Origin: Pseudomonas sp. NKUCC02_KPG
GTDB lineage: Bacteria; Pseudomonadota; Gammaproteobacteria; Pseudomonadales; Pseudomonadaceae
Assembly: GCF_019345465.1 (NCBI RefSeq)
Contig: NZ_JAHKRC010000005.1
Coordinates: 124,001-188,000, forward strand
Length of the DNA: 64,000 bases
Direction of reading: 5' to 3'
The translations under genes were made by a program, and so were the position numbers. Below, one piece after another: positions 11,565 through 22,510 of the stretch (its first letter is position 1; each line of letters begins with the position of its first letter). The notes beneath the pieces were generated by a model, which had not been told where the DNA came from, did not search any database, and worked only from the letters and a program-made list of their open reading frames with translations.

Positions 11565-12675
11565 GGGCCATCTCCTCGGCACTACGGCGACTTGCCAGTT
11601 TCAAGCGCAGCGGCTCCCAATACATCAGCCCCAGGCCAATGACCAGGAACAGGCCATGCACCCACCACAAGCCCAGCGCCAACGGGATTTTGCCGCCTTC
11701 AAGCAGGCCTCGCCCCCAGGTCAGCATGCTGAGGTAGCCCATATAAAGCAGAATGGCCGGCAACAGCTTGAGGAAGCGCCCCTGGCGAGGATTGACCCGC
11801 GACAACGGCACCGCGATCAGGGTCACGATAAATACCAGCAGCGGGAAAGCTATACGCCATTGCAACTCGGCGACCGCACGGGGTGCCGGGTTGCCGATAA
11901 GGTCCGGAGTCGGGATGGCGTCACGATCGGTCACATCATTGCTGACTTCCGGTTTTGGCAGCAATACACCGTAGGTGTCGTACTTGATGGCACGGTAATC
12001 GGCCTGCCCCGGATTGCCGTCATAGCGATAGCCATCGTCCAGAATCAACCAGCGACTGCCGTCAGGACGAATCTCCTGGCGACCCTTTTGCGCCAGCAGC
12101 ACAGAAATACTGCGGTCCGCAGCATCCTCTCCGAGCTTCTTCTGAGTAATGAAGACGCCGGACAAAAGGCTACGGTTATTGCTCAGTTCTTCGGTGTAAG
12201 TCACCCGCGTGCCGTCACTCAAGGACTGAAAACGACCAGCCTCCAGGGTGTCGAACTCGGTCAGGGCATCTTGCTTATTGAGCAACAGCTGAAATTCATT
12301 GGCGCCCTGGGGTGCCAGGCTCAGGCTGAGCCAGGCCACGATCAGGGCAATCAGCGCAGCAGGAGCCATAGTGATGGCCAGCAAGCGCTGACGACTCATG
12401 CCGGTGGCCGACAGAACGGTCATTTCGCTTTCAAGGTACAAGCGACCGTAGGACAGCAGAATACCCAGAAACAGCCCCAGCGGCAGGATCAGCTGCATGA
12501 AGCCTGGCAGGCGGAACCCCATGATCAGGAACAATGACCCCGGATCCAGGGCACCCGAGGCGGCCTGAGCGAGATACTTGATGAAACGACCGCTCATGAT
12601 GATGACCAGCAGCACAGCGCTGACAGCGCTCAATGTAAGCAGGACTTCGCGGGATAGATAACGGAAGACGATCAA
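11557..12675 (-). CDS. lptF: LPS export ABC transporter permease LptF
   Basis: Partner of LptG in the LptB2FG complex. About 372 residues with three N-terminal helices, a periplasmic beta-jellyroll domain and three C-terminal helices. RYLSREVLLTLSAVSAVLLV and YLESEMTVLSATGM are family signatures. TTG 12675 (MIVFRYLSREV) is chosen because TGGAG sits eight bases upstream; the in-frame GTG at 12684 is almost on top of that site. First gene of lptFG, divergent from pepA. Two short palindromes at 12741-12766 lie in its upstream region. Confidence 0.94.
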   Translation of the reverse strand: MIVFRYLSREVLLTLSAVSAVLLVIIMSGRFIKYLAQAASGALDPGSLFLIMGFRLPGFMQLILPLGLFLGILLSYGRLYLESEMTVLSATGMSRQRLLAITMAPAALIALIVAWLSLSLAPQGANEFQLLLNKQDALTEFDTLEAGRFQSLSDGTRVTYTEELSNNRSLLSGVFITQKKLGEDAADRSISVLLAQKGRQEIRPDGSRWLILDDGYRYDGNPGQADYRAIKYDTYGVLLPKPEVSNDVTDRDAIPTPDLIGNPAPRAVAELQWRIAFPLLVFIVTLIAVPLSRVNPRQGRFLKLLPAILLYMGYLSMLTWGRGLLEGGKIPLALGLWWVHGLFLVIGLGLMYWEPLRLKLASRRSAEEMARG

Positions 12676-12740
12676 ACCAGACACTCCAGGGTCGTCAGGC
12701 TAAGGCGGCCAAACAAACAGCATAACGAGTCGGCCCATAC

Positions 12741-12766
12741 CTCATCATAGATGAGACGGGCCGTCT
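12741..12766. promoter_or_regulatory. Two adjoining palindromes upstream of lptF
   Basis: CTCATC-ATA-GATGAG (12741-12755) shares its last two bases with AGACGG-G-CCGTCT (12754-12766). Both are perfect and lie about 65-90 bases before the lptF start. No T-run follows, so they look more like protein-binding sites or leader structure than a terminator. Confidence 0.45.
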
Positions 12767-12933
12767 AAAAAGATGGCGCATTATCCTGTGAATGACCGCC
12801 CCTGTCACTGCGCAGTCTTGAAAGTACCCCGCTGGCCAAATACCGGGGTTGTCAGGCTCCTGCGGCGGGGTTCAAACTGCCCGCCTTGACGCCAGCCTTA
12901 ATCACAGGTGAAGCGCTTCATCTATCAAGCAAG

Positions 12934-12949
12934 CAAACAGTACTGTTTG
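12934..12949. promoter_or_regulatory. 16-bp palindrome upstream of pepA
   Basis: CAAACAGTACTGTTTG is a perfect palindrome 35 bases before the pepA ATG, where an operator would overlap a promoter or leader. Confidence 0.5.
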
Positions 12950-12969
12950 TGCGCATGTTGACCATTTGA

Positions 12970-14475
<1,506 letters not shown>

Positions 14476-14493
14476 AGCTGACAATCGAAGGCT

Positions 14494-14513
14494 GCGCCGC
14501 CTGACGGCGGCGC
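14494..14513 (+). other. Hairpin between pepA and holC
   Basis: GCGCCGCC, TGAC loop and GGCGGCGC form an 8-bp GC stem 18 bases after the pepA stop. No T-run follows, so partial termination or mRNA 3'-end protection is more likely than full termination. Confidence 0.6.
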
Positions 14514-14534
14514 GGTCCCGATTCAGGAACCGCA

Positions 14535-14987
14535 ATGACCCCGGAACCCAACGCCGAGTTGACCAAGGTCGACTTTTATATCCTGCCCAGCGCCGAACCT
14601 TCCGCGCGGCTGGATTTCGCCTGCAAACTCACCGAAAAGGCCTGGCGTCTGGGCCACAGGGTGTATTTACACTGCACCGACAGCGCTCAACGTCAGGATC
14701 TGGATGAACGCCTGTGGCGCTTCAAGGGCGAAAGCTTCGTGCCCCACAGCAACACCGAAGACGAACCCGACGGCGTCGTTGTCATGGGCTGCACAGAAGC
14801 ACCGCCAAGCCATCAGGACTTACTGATCAACCTGGACCTCAAAGTCCCCGAATTCTTCAAACGCTTCGCCCGCGTGGCTGAAGTGGTGGTCGAAGACCCC
14901 GCCGTCCGACTGGCCGCACGGGAGAGTTTCCGCTTCTACCGTGAACAGGGCTATCCTCTGCAAGACCACAAGCTACAACGACTCTGA
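14535..14987 (+). CDS. holC: DNA polymerase III subunit chi
   Basis: Clamp-loader accessory subunit that links the holoenzyme to SSB, usually with psi. 150 residues. VDFYILPSAEPSARLDFAC, KAWRLGHRVYL and LWRFKGESFVPH are typical HolC segments. The ATG at 14535 follows AGGAACCGCA; an in-frame TTG nine codons in would give the shorter TKVDFYILP start seen in some relatives. Lies between pepA and a small unknown gene, upstream of valS, as in E. coli, where holC also precedes valS. Confidence 0.93.
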   Translation: MTPEPNAELTKVDFYILPSAEPSARLDFACKLTEKAWRLGHRVYLHCTDSAQRQDLDERLWRFKGESFVPHSNTEDEPDGVVVMGCTEAPPSHQDLLINLDLKVPEFFKRFARVAEVVVEDPAVRLAARESFRFYREQGYPLQDHKLQRL

Positions 14988-14994
14988 GCACACG

Positions 14995-15378
14995 ATGGAC
15001 ACCTCCAATTCGCCGCAAAAAGCTGCACACCTGCTCGATGATCTTGAGTCCATTCGCAAGCTGCTCGGCGATGAGGGCCTGCAACCGCCGCTGCTGACAG
15101 AGATGGTGGGCGGCGAAGACGCGCAGATTCCATTGTTGTCTGAAGTCATCAGCGAAGAACCCGAGCCCGAGCAAATACCGCTGGTCGGCATTACCCCGGC
15201 ACCCGTGGCAGAAAAAACTCCGGACGCACTGCTGGTGCATCTGGACAAAGAGCTGCGCACGGCAGCCCAGGCCATCATGCAGGACGTGATCAACGACTTC
15301 GCCCCGCACATCGAAACCGAGATCAAACGCCGCCTCGATGCGCATATGGAGCGCTTGCTCGCACAACATCAAAGCTGA
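14995..15378 (+). CDS. Conserved small acidic protein of the holC-valS region
   Basis: 127 residues, function unknown to me. It starts seven bases after holC, so both are probably co-transcribed. The N-terminal part (AAHLLDDLESIRKLLGDEGL) looks helical. A Pro/Glu-rich linker at about 35-75 carries a repeated IPLL/IPLV pattern (QIPLLSEVI, QIPLVGITP). The C-terminal 50 residues (LDKELRTAAQAIMQDVINDF to RRLDAHMERLLAQHQS) are strongly amphipathic and likely a long helix or coiled coil. No catalytic motif and no membrane segment. Similar proteins are remembered at this place in other fluorescent pseudomonads. A role tied to the clamp loader would rest on position alone. Confidence 0.8.
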   Translation: MDTSNSPQKAAHLLDDLESIRKLLGDEGLQPPLLTEMVGGEDAQIPLLSEVISEEPEPEQIPLVGITPAPVAEKTPDALLVHLDKELRTAAQAIMQDVINDFAPHIETEIKRRLDAHMERLLAQHQS

Positions 15379-15380
15379 CC

Positions 15381-15469
15381 CTGTGGCCGCGGGCTTGCTC
15401 GCGACTGCAGCGCCTTGATGAACCAGATGCACCGCATCGCCCGTATCGCGAGCCAGCCCGCTCCCACAA
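15381..15469. repeat. REP-A inverted pair
   Basis: A degenerate CCGCGGGCTTGCTCGCGA unit and the reverse unit TCGCGAGCCAGCCCGCTCCC flank about 50 unrelated bases, between the small gene and valS. Same family as the pairs at 35177, 46051, 53249 and 57833. Confidence 0.8.
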
Positions 15470-15502
15470 CAGCAATAGGTTCCCCGCGCAGTCCCACCCC
15501 GC

Positions 15503-15508
15503 TATACT
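15503..15508 (+). promoter_or_regulatory. Candidate -10 element of valS
   Basis: TATACT about 42 bases before the valS ATG, just after the REP pair. No clear -35 at 17 bp. It would let valS be expressed apart from holC. Confidence 0.35.
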
Positions 15509-15550
15509 TGTCGGCTTTCCTGAATTAATGCCAATAGGGTCCCGCCGCGC

Positions 15551-18397
15551 ATGGATAAGACCTACCAGCCGCACGCCATTGAAACTTCCTGGTACAAAAC
15601 CTGGGAAGAAGAGAATTATTTTGCCCCGCAAGGCGCGGGCGACCCGTACACCATCATGATCCCGCCGCCGAACGTCACCGGCAGCTTGCACATGGGTCAC
15701 GGTTTCAACAACGCGATCATGGACGCCCTGATCCGTTTCCGCCGCATGCAGGGTCGCAACACCCTGTGGCAGCCGGGCACCGACCATGCGGGTATCGCCA
15801 CCCAGATGCTGGTTGAGCGTCAGATCGAAGCACAAGGTCTGAACCGCCACGACCTGGGTCGCGAAAAATTCCTCGATAAAATCTGGGAATGGAAAGACCA
15901 GTCCGGCGGCAATATCAGCCGTCAGATCCGTCGCCTTGGCTCGTCCGTAGACTGGAGCCGCGAACGCTTCACCATGGATGACGGCCTGTCAGAAGCCGTG
16001 AAAGAAGCCTTCGTACGCCTGCACGAAGACGGCCTGATCTATCGCGGCAAGCGCCTGGTCAACTGGGACACCAAGCTGCACACCGCCATTTCCGACCTTG
16101 AAGTGGAAAACCACGACGAGAAAGGTTTCCTGTGGAACCTGCGCTACCCGCTGGCTGACGGCGCAACGACCGCAGAAGGTCTGGACTACCTGGTGGTTGC
16201 TACCACCCGTCCGGAAACCATGCTGGGCGACGCCGCTGTTGCCGTTAACCCGGAAGACGAACGCTACAAGGCCCTGATCGGCAAGTTCGTCGAGCTGCCA
16301 CTGGTTGGCCGTCGTATCCCGATCATCGCGGACGACTACTGCGACCCTGAATTCGGCACCGGTTGCGTGAAGATCACCCCGGCCCACGATTTCAACGACT
16401 ACGAAGTCGGCAAGCGCCACAACCTGCCGCTGCTGAACATCTTCGACAAAAACGCCAAAGTGCTGGCTGCTGCCCAGGTGTTCAACCTCGACGGCAAGCT
16501 CAACGAAACCGTCGACGGCACCCTGCCGGCCAAATACGCCGGCCTGGACCGCTTCGAAGCGCGCAAGCAAATCGTTGCTGATTTTGACGAAGCAGGCCTG
16601 CTGGTCAGCGTTGACGATCACGCCCTGAAAGTACCGAAAGGCGACCGCTCCGGCACCATCATCGAGCCGTGGCTGACGGACCAGTGGTACGTATCGACCA
16701 AGCCTCTGGCAGAACCAGCCATTGCAGCCGTGGAAGACGGGCGCATCGCGTTTGTGCCTAAACAGTACGAAAACATGTACTTTTCGTGGATGCGCGACAT
16801 CCAGGACTGGTGCATCAGCCGCCAGCTGTGGTGGGGCCATCGCATCCCGGCCTGGTACGACGAGTCGGGCAAGGTCTATGTAGGCCGCGACGAAGCTGAA
16901 GTCCGCGCCAAAAACAACCTGGGCCCGGACGTTGCGCTGCAACAGGACAACGACGTACTCGACACCTGGTTCAGTTCGGGCCTGTGGACGTTCTCCACCC
17001 TGGGCTGGCCGGAAAAAACCGACGCGCTGAAAACCTTCCACTCCACTGACGTGCTGGTGACGGGCTTCGACATCATTTTCTTCTGGGTTGCCCGGATGAT
17101 CATGCTCACCATGCACCTGGTGAAAAACGAAGACGGCACCCCGCAAGTTCCGTTCAAGACCGTGTATGTACACGGCCTGGTACGTGACGGTCAGGGCCAG
17201 AAGATGTCCAAGTCCAAGGGCAACGTCCTGGACCCGCTGGACATCATCGACGGCATTGAACTCGAAGACCTGGTGGCCAAACGCACCACCGGCCTGATGC
17301 AGCCAAAACTGCTGAAGAAAATCGAGAAACAGACCCGCGACGAATTCGCAGACGGCATCGCCAGCTATGGCACCGACGCCTTGCGCTTCACCTTCTGCTC
17401 GCTGGCATCTACCGGTCGCGACATCAAGTTCGACATGGGCCGCGTTGAAGGCTATCGCAACTTCTGCAACAAGATCTGGAACGCCGCACGTTACGTGCTG
17501 GACAAGGGCGAGGACTGCGGCCAGAACGGCGAAGCCTACGAGCTGTCACTGGCCGACCGCTGGATCATCTCGCAACTGCAGCGCACCGAAGCCGAAGTGA
17601 CCCGTCACCTCGACCAGTTCCGTTTCGACCTGGCCGCCCAAGCGCTGTACGAGTTCATCTGGAACCAGTACTGCGACTGGTATCTGGAACTGTCCAAGCC
17701 TGTGCTGTGGGACGAAAACGCTCCGGTAGAACGTCAGCGCGGCACCCGTCGCACGCTGGTTCGTGTACTGGAAGTTGCCTTGCGTCTGGCGCATCCGTTC
17801 ATGCCGTTCATCACCGAAGAGATCTGGCAGCGCATCGCGCCGCTGGCCGGCGTTGAAGGCAAGACCATCATGCTGCAACCGTGGCCAGTGGCCAACGAAG
17901 CACGCATCGACCAGGCGGCCGAAGACGATATCGAATGGCTCAAGGGCTTGATGCTCGGCACGCGTAACATCCGTGGCGAAATGAACATCGGCCCGGGCAA
18001 GCCATTGCAGCTCTACCTGAAAAACGTCAGCAGCGAAGACCAGCGCCGTCTGACCGAGAACGATGCCTTGCTCAAAAAGCTGGCTAAACTCGAATCGATC
18101 ACCGTGCTGCAAGACGGCGCCGAAGCACCTTTGTCCGCTACCGCTCTGGTAGGCGAGATGGAAGTGCTGGTGCCGATGGCCGGCCTGATCGACAAAGATG
18201 CAGAGTTGGCGCGCCTGGACAAGGAAATCCAGCGCTTGCACGGCGAAGTTGCGCGAGTGGGCGGCAAATTGTCGAATGCCGCGTTCGTTGACAAGGCCCC
18301 GGCCGAAGTCATCGAAAAAGAACGTGCCAAATTGGCCGAAGCCGAACAGGCCTTGAGCAAATTGGCAGACCAGCACGCGCGGATTTCCAGCCTGTAA
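15551..18397 (+). CDS. valS: Valine--tRNA ligase
   Basis: Class I aminoacyl-tRNA synthetase charging tRNA-Val. 948 residues, normal for Gammaproteobacteria. It shows HMGH in [13 protein letters not shown] (about residues 44-50), the editing domain with [10 protein letters not shown] and [20 protein letters not shown] at 551-555 ([14 protein letters not shown]), the anticodon-binding domain, and a C-terminal coiled coil from about 880 to the end ([16 protein letters not shown], then [20 protein letters not shown]). ATG 15551 begins [15 protein letters not shown] pair and a likely separate promoter lie between it and the upstream genes. Confidence 0.98.
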   Translation: MDKTYQPHAIETSWYKTWEEENYFAPQGAGDPYTIMIPPPNVTGSLHMGHGFNNAIMDALIRFRRMQGRNTLWQPGTDHAGIATQMLVERQIEAQGLNRHDLGREKFLDKIWEWKDQSGGNISRQIRRLGSSVDWSRERFTMDDGLSEAVKEAFVRLHEDGLIYRGKRLVNWDTKLHTAISDLEVENHDEKGFLWNLRYPLADGATTAEGLDYLVVATTRPETMLGDAAVAVNPEDERYKALIGKFVELPLVGRRIPIIADDYCDPEFGTGCVKITPAHDFNDYEVGKRHNLPLLNIFDKNAKVLAAAQVFNLDGKLNETVDGTLPAKYAGLDRFEARKQIVADFDEAGLLVSVDDHALKVPKGDRSGTIIEPWLTDQWYVSTKPLAEPAIAAVEDGRIAFVPKQYENMYFSWMRDIQDWCISRQLWWGHRIPAWYDESGKVYVGRDEAEVRAKNNLGPDVALQQDNDVLDTWFSSGLWTFSTLGWPEKTDALKTFHSTDVLVTGFDIIFFWVARMIMLTMHLVKNEDGTPQVPFKTVYVHGLVRDGQGQKMSKSKGNVLDPLDIIDGIELEDLVAKRTTGLMQPKLLKKIEKQTRDEFADGIASYGTDALRFTFCSLASTGRDIKFDMGRVEGYRNFCNKIWNAARYVLDKGEDCGQNGEAYELSLADRWIISQLQRTEAEVTRHLDQFRFDLAAQALYEFIWNQYCDWYLELSKPVLWDENAPVERQRGTRRTLVRVLEVALRLAHPFMPFITEEIWQRIAPLAGVEGKTIMLQPWPVANEARIDQAAEDDIEWLKGLMLGTRNIRGEMNIGPGKPLQLYLKNVSSEDQRRLTENDALLKKLAKLESITVLQDGAEAPLSATALVGEMEVLVPMAGLIDKDAELARLDKEIQRLHGEVARVGGKLSNAAFVDKAPAEVIEKERAKLAEAEQALSKLADQHARISSL

Positions 18398-18412
18398 TAA
18401 CGCTGCGCACCT

Positions 18413-18476
18413 GATCGCGGGCAAGGCCGCTCCCGCAGGGTTCAACTCTGCAGGAACGGGCTTGCCCGCGATTGCT
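18413..18476. repeat. REP-A pair, inverted order, between valS and rlmF
   Basis: ATCGCGGGCAAGGCCGCTCC and the opposing GGAACGGGCTTGCCCGCGAT are separated by about 20 bases. The units face the other way from the remaining REP-A pairs and carry GCCCGCG instead of GCTCGCG. Confidence 0.75.
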
Positions 18477-18495
18477 TTTGTGGAATGAATTGAAC

Positions 18496-19512
18496 ATGAC
18501 TACCCCACGCACTTCCAAAGCCACACGCCACAAGCCCAAGGCTGCCAGCGATGCCAAACCGGTCGAGCCGCGCGTCAAGCCCAGCCTGCACCCGCGCAAC
18601 CGCCACCAGGGCCGCTACGACTTCCCACAGCTGATTTCGGTGTGCCCGGAACTGGCCGAATTCGTGATCATCAACCCGTACGGCAAGGAAAGCATCGACT
18701 TCGCCAACCCGAGTGCCGTGCGCGTATTCAACCGTGCCCTGCTCAAGGCGTTCTACGGCATTGCTCACTGGGATATCCCGGCCGACTACCTGTGCCCGCC
18801 CGTACCGGGTCGCGCTGACTACGTGCACTTCCTGGCCGACCTGCTGGCCACCATGAACGACGGCGAGATCCCTCGCGGGCAAAACGTTCGCGTGCTGGAT
18901 ATCGGCATGGGTGCCAACTGCGTCTACCCGCTGATCGGCCACAGCGACTATCGCTGGCAGTTCCTGGGTACGGAAGTCGACCCGACTGCCGTTAAAGCGG
19001 CCAAGGCGATTGTGCAGTCCAACGGTCTGAACAAAGCCATCAGCCTGCGCCTTCAGCCTAATCCGCAGAAAATCCTGCTGGACGTGCTGGAAAGCAGCGA
19101 ACGTTTCGACCTGACCATGTGCAACCCGCCGTTCCACGCCTCGCTGGACGAAGCCACACGCGGCAGTGAGCGTAAATGGCGCGCACTGGGCAAGGCAGAT
19201 CCAAAGCGCAAGCTGCCGGTTCTGAACTTTGGTGGCCAGGCGGCCGAATTGTGGTGCGAAGGCGGCGAACAGCGCTTTGTCACGCAACTGATCCGCGAAA
19301 GCGTCCACGTTGCGCGTCAAATCCTGTGGTTCAGCGTGCTGGTGTCCAAGGCTTCCAACTTGCCAGCCATCCAGACCGCGCTGAAAAAAGCCGGTGCACG
19401 GGAAAGCCAGGTGGTGGAAATGTCCCAGGGCAACAAGCAAAGCCGCTTTGTGGCCTGGACCTTCCATGACAAGGACCAGCAGCAGATGTGGCGCGAGAAG
19501 AACTGGAAGTAA
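18496..19512 (+). CDS. rlmF: 23S rRNA (adenine(1618)-N(6))-methyltransferase
   Basis: S-adenosylmethionine-dependent methyltransferase that makes m6A1618 in 23S rRNA. 338 residues. The basic N-terminal tail (about 45 residues rich in Lys/Arg/Pro) precedes a Rossmann domain: SAM loop [16 protein letters not shown] near residue 135 and the N6-adenine motif MCNPPFHAS near residue 205. ATG 18496 ([15 protein letters not shown]) is chosen; an in-frame ATG eight codons upstream lies in the REP pair. Stands alone between valS and the HU gene, and ends in a REP-B pair plus a shared terminator. Confidence 0.94.
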   Translation: MTTPRTSKATRHKPKAASDAKPVEPRVKPSLHPRNRHQGRYDFPQLISVCPELAEFVIINPYGKESIDFANPSAVRVFNRALLKAFYGIAHWDIPADYLCPPVPGRADYVHFLADLLATMNDGEIPRGQNVRVLDIGMGANCVYPLIGHSDYRWQFLGTEVDPTAVKAAKAIVQSNGLNKAISLRLQPNPQKILLDVLESSERFDLTMCNPPFHASLDEATRGSERKWRALGKADPKRKLPVLNFGGQAAELWCEGGEQRFVTQLIRESVHVARQILWFSVLVSKASNLPAIQTALKKAGARESQVVEMSQGNKQSRFVAWTFHDKDQQQMWREKNWK

Positions 19513-19526
19513 GCCCCGCGCAATCC

Positions 19527-19625
19527 TGTAGTCGCTGCCGAAGGCTGCGATAAGAGCTGAGGGGCCCTGAGAAAGCGGGGCCGCTTCGCAGCCCATCGCA
19601 GCCTCGTGCCTCGACAGCGACTACA
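19527..19625. repeat. REP-B inverted pair after rlmF
   Basis: TGTAGTCGCTGCCGAAGGCT and a reverse unit, CGCAGCCTCGTGCCTCGACA followed by GCGACTACA, flank about 50 bases that include a GGGGCC/GGGGCC-type stem. Sister copies are at 32298 and 52086. Confidence 0.85.
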
Positions 19626-19638
19626 CAAATTGCGGGCA

Positions 19639-19681
19639 TAAAAAAGCCGCGCTTCGGAGTGATCCGAAGCGCGGCTTTTTT
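19639..19681. terminator. Bidirectional terminator between rlmF and the HU gene
   Basis: AAAAAGCCGCGCTTCGGA, loop GTGA, TCCGAAGCGCGGCTTTTT: an 18-bp stem with A and T tracts on both sides, placed between two convergent genes. It ends transcripts from both strands. Confidence 0.95.
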
Positions 19682-19686
19682 AATGC

Positions 19687-19968
19687 TTACTTGTTAACAG
19701 CGTCAGTCAGGCCTTTGGCCACAACGAGCTTGATAACTTTTTTGGCAGCGATTTCGATGGCAGCGCCAGTCGAAGGGTTACGGCCAGTACGGGCAGGACG
19801 CTCGGTCACTTTCAGTTTGCCAATACCTGGCAGAGTGATTTCGCCGCCATTTTCCAATTGATCAGCAACGATCTGAGCCAGTTGGTCCAGAGCGTTACGC
19901 GCGGTAGTTTTCGGCGCGTCGATGGCTTCAGCGATATCAGCGATCAGTTGGTCTTTAGTAATAGCCAT
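19687..19968 (-). CDS. HU family DNA-binding protein
   Basis: Small basic nucleoid protein that binds and bends DNA as a dimer. 93 residues, with the helical N-terminal dimer region and the beta-arm segment RPARTGRNPSTGAAIEIAA carrying the proline that intercalates into DNA. The MAITKDQLIADIAEAIDAPK start differs from classical HupB (MNKSELIDAIA). It matches what I remember as the third HU form of Pseudomonas (called hupN in P. putida), which lies next to ndpA, so the symbol is left open. AAGGAA is a good ribosome-binding site. A shared terminator follows. Confidence 0.95.
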   Translation of the reverse strand: MAITKDQLIADIAEAIDAPKTTARNALDQLAQIVADQLENGGEITLPGIGKLKVTERPARTGRNPSTGAAIEIAAKKVIKLVVAKGLTDAVNK

Positions 19969-20354
19969 TGAGATGTTCCTTCCCTATCAAATTCATTTGG
20001 TTTGCAGAGTGCAATGTCAGCCATCGAGCCAGATCTCAAGGGTCTGGCACACCCGCCAGCTTTCACGACGAATCGCGGATGTAGATAGCTAAAACGGGGT
20101 TTGGTTCGACCTGACACATGCTGAATGCACGCTTTACGCCGTTTCCGAGCGCAAGACCGGGCAAAACTAGCACAGAGACGGTTAAATATCCGCCTCTACC
20201 TGGGCTTTTGGTCAGCTTTATCGCCTTAAAACCGTAAAAAAGCCGTCCCGGGTGGTCTCAAGCCCCCCAAACACCGACCCAGCGCTCAGGTGCGGTACAC
20301 TTGGCGCCTTTGCGGGGTGCGCCCCCTGTCCTCTCATTACTCGCCGAGAAGCCC
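19969..20354. other. HU-yejK divergent intergenic region
   Basis: 386 bases without a coding frame I can support. The HU gene side holds a stem CTGGC/GCCAG (near 20050) and the ribosome-binding site. The yejK side has TACACT at 20296-20301 as a possible -10, without a good -35. The middle is A/T-rich around 20170-20250. Confidence 0.6.
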
Positions 20355-21359
20355 ATGCCGATCCGTCATTGCATCGTCCATTTGATTGACAAAAAACCCG
20401 ACGGTACGCCCGCTGTTCTCCATGCCCGCGACTCTGAACTGGCCGCGTCTCAAGCCATCGAGAACATGCTCGCGGACCTCAACGAAAGCTACAACGCCAA
20501 GCAAGGCAAAGCATGGGGCCTCTTCCATGCTGAATCCGGCGCGCATCCGTTCAGCGGCTGGCTCAAGGAGTACCTGGACGGCGGCAAAGACTTCACCGCA
20601 TTCAGCCGCGTGGCCGTCGAGCATCTGCAGAAGCTGATGGAAGAGTCCAACCTTTCCGTCGGTGGTCACGTACTGTTTGCCCATTACCAGCAAGGCATGA
20701 CCGACTACCTGGCGATCGCCCTGCTGCATCACAGCGATGGCGTGGCGGTGACCTCGGATCTGGACGTGACCCCATCGCGTCACCTGGACCTTGGCCAACT
20801 GCACCTGGCGGCACGGATCAACATTTCCGAGTGGCAAAACAACAAGCAGTCCAAGCAGTACATTTCGTTTATCAAAGGCAAAAACGGCAAGAAAGTTTCG
20901 GAGTACTTCCGCGACTTTATCGGCTGCCAGGAAGGTGTCGACGGACCAGGCGAAACCCGGACCCTGCTCAAGGCCTTCAGCGACTTCGTTGAAAGCGAAG
21001 ACCTGCCCGAAGAGTCCGCCCGCGAAAAAACCAAGACCCTGGTCGACTACGCCAGCAGCCAGGCCAAAATCGGCGAACCGATGGGTCTGGCCGAATTGTC
21101 CGAGCTGATCGACGAAGAGCGTCCGAAAGCCTTCTACGACCATATCCGCAACAAGGACTACGGCCTTTCTCCCGAGATCCCGGCAGACAAACGCACCCTG
21201 AACCAGTTCCGCCGCTTCACCGGGCGCGCTGAGGGCCTGTCTATCAGCTTTGAAGCCCACCTGCTGGGCTCCAAGGTAGAGTTCGACGAAGAAGCCGGCA
21301 CGCTGGTGATCAAGGGCTTGCCGACCCAACTGCTAGACCAGCTCAAGCGCAGCAAATAA
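20355..21359 (+). CDS. yejK: Nucleoid-associated protein YejK/NdpA
   Basis: 37-kDa nucleoid-associated protein family (NdpA); in E. coli it co-purifies with the nucleoid and interacts with topoisomerases. 334 residues. [17 protein letters not shown] is the canonical start, and the ATG at 20355 is preferred over an upstream in-frame ATG at 20301 that would add 18 unrelated residues. [20 protein letters not shown] and [20 protein letters not shown] are conserved segments. The stop overlaps the start of the glutaredoxin gene (TAATG), so the two form an operon. Divergent from the HU gene, which suggests a shared nucleoid theme. Confidence 0.95.
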   Translation: MPIRHCIVHLIDKKPDGTPAVLHARDSELAASQAIENMLADLNESYNAKQGKAWGLFHAESGAHPFSGWLKEYLDGGKDFTAFSRVAVEHLQKLMEESNLSVGGHVLFAHYQQGMTDYLAIALLHHSDGVAVTSDLDVTPSRHLDLGQLHLAARINISEWQNNKQSKQYISFIKGKNGKKVSEYFRDFIGCQEGVDGPGETRTLLKAFSDFVESEDLPEESAREKTKTLVDYASSQAKIGEPMGLAELSELIDEERPKAFYDHIRNKDYGLSPEIPADKRTLNQFRRFTGRAEGLSISFEAHLLGSKVEFDEEAGTLVIKGLPTQLLDQLKRSK

Positions 21360-21709
21360 TGCTCAACGGTATTTTGAAGAAAGTCCTGTTTGTTCTGGTG
21401 GTGGTGGTCATCTTCCAGAACTGGGGCAAGATCGAGCGTGTACTCAATCCCTCGGGTGTCGTCTCCGAGCAAACCCGGGCCAGCGCCCGTGTGGTGCTGT
21501 ACTCCACGCAATGGTGTGGCTACTGCAAGGCGACGCGCCGGTTTCTGGATGAGAAAGGCATCCCGTTCAAGGAGTTTGATATCGAGAAAGACGCGGTCGC
21601 CCGCCAGGCTTACGAAGCGTTGGGCGGACGCGGAATTCCGATACTGGACGTGAACGGCACGCTGATAAGGGACTTCAAGCCGGATGCGATACTGGCGGCA
21701 TTGAAATAA
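21359..21709 (+). CDS. Membrane-anchored glutaredoxin-family protein
   Basis: 116 residues. An N-terminal hydrophobic helix (about 6-20, [12 protein letters not shown]) is followed by a glutaredoxin fold with the redox motif Cys53-Gly-Tyr-Cys56 after a tryptophan and the cis-proline loop [10 protein letters not shown]. It probably works as a thiol-disulfide oxidoreductase held at the inner membrane; which side the domain faces cannot be fixed from sequence, though no cleavage site is evident. Its ATG overlaps the yejK stop. The last 35 bases overlap the end of the convergent GIY-YIG gene (stop at 21675). Confidence 0.9.
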   Translation: MLNGILKKVLFVLVVVVIFQNWGKIERVLNPSGVVSEQTRASARVVLYSTQWCGYCKATRRFLDEKGIPFKEFDIEKDAVARQAYEALGGRGIPILDVNGTLIRDFKPDAILAALK

Positions 21710-21971
21710 CCCCTTGCGCCTGACTTTGCACCAGGCATTCCTTGGCGCTCTTCCTGAGTTTTTTGATCAGTCGTTCCTGGCGCAAGGCTTCGCCCCTGTC
21801 AGGCCAGGATTCGACATACACCAAGGCCACTGCCGGGCTTGAAGCAAAAAAGCGTGCGCCCTTACCGCTTTGATGTTTGGCAAAACGGCGCACCGGGTCA
21901 TCGCTGATCCCGCAGTACAGAGCGCCATTGGCGGCCCGCACCAGATAAACGAACCACGGTTTTTCGCTCAC
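21675..21971 (-). CDS. GIY-YIG nuclease superfamily protein (UPF0213/YhbQ-like)
   Basis: 98 residues from GTG 21971 ([20 protein letters not shown]). The start is chosen because it lies two bases after the stop of the upstream gene and the GIY-YIG fold begins at once; longer in-frame starts would run inside that gene. [17 protein letters not shown] stands for the GIY...YIG strands, then [15 protein letters not shown] with the conserved Arg and His, and the helix [12 protein letters not shown] carrying the metal-binding Glu. Single-domain members are small nucleases of unclear role. It overlaps the glutaredoxin gene tail to tail. Confidence 0.9.
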   Translation of the reverse strand: MSEKPWFVYLVRAANGALYCGISDDPVRRFAKHQSGKGARFFASSPAVALVYVESWPDRGEALRQERLIKKLRKSAKECLVQSQAQGVISMPPVSHPA

Positions 21972-21973
21972 TT

Positions 21974-22444
21974 TCAACGGCTGCCCTGAAAGGCCTTGAG
22001 TCCTTTTTGCGCCTGAGCCCTGATGGCGTTCTTCACCAGCGGCGTCCACCCCAGCAACAAGCCCTTGGTGCCCAATGCCTGACGCGACCAGCGCCACAGG
22101 TCAAAGTGATCGTGGTGCTCGCAAATCTTGCCGTCGCGAAACACAAACTGCGCCTGAATATCATTGACCACCGTGGCCCCGGTCTGGCCAAACACGTAGG
22201 TTGCCACCCAGTGTGCGCTGCCGCGCTGCCCCTGAGCCTGGACCTGATCGAAAGTCAGGCTGAAATCCTTGGCCCGCGAGGTCAGCATGCGCCACATGTC
22301 TGCGGCATCCTGGCCACGCAATTCACCAAAAACCGGATCGCTGAACAAGACGTCATCGGTGTAGCAGGCCGCCATCGCTTGTGCATCGAGCTGCTGGAAG
22401 GCCTGGTAGAAACGAGTGATCAATGCTTGATGGTCTTGGCTCAT
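21974..22444 (-). CDS. Nuclear transport factor 2-like (SnoaL) protein
   Basis: 156 residues with a cone-shaped NTF2/SnoaL fold. [20 protein letters not shown] with [15 protein letters not shown] is the family opening, and [19 protein letters not shown] is the typical strand pair near the C-terminus. Substrate and reaction are unknown; relatives include ketosteroid isomerase and polyketide cyclase, but no catalytic set can be confirmed. ATG 22444 ([14 protein letters not shown]) is chosen over an ATG 11 codons upstream. The GIY-YIG gene follows after two bases, so the two are co-transcribed. Confidence 0.88.
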   Translation of the reverse strand: MSQDHQALITRFYQAFQQLDAQAMAACYTDDVLFSDPVFGELRGQDAADMWRMLTSRAKDFSLTFDQVQAQGQRGSAHWVATYVFGQTGATVVNDIQAQFVFRDGKICEHHDHFDLWRWSRQALGTKGLLLGWTPLVKNAIRAQAQKGLKAFQGSR

Positions 22445-22510
22445 GGCAGGGTCCGTGCGGGTCAGTAATCTGTGCACGATAATCTGCCATGAACAGAAAC
22501 ACTATGGCCC

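Noticed and set aside
15989..17173. 394-codon minus-strand open frame
   Set aside because: Antisense to valS, with no family features.
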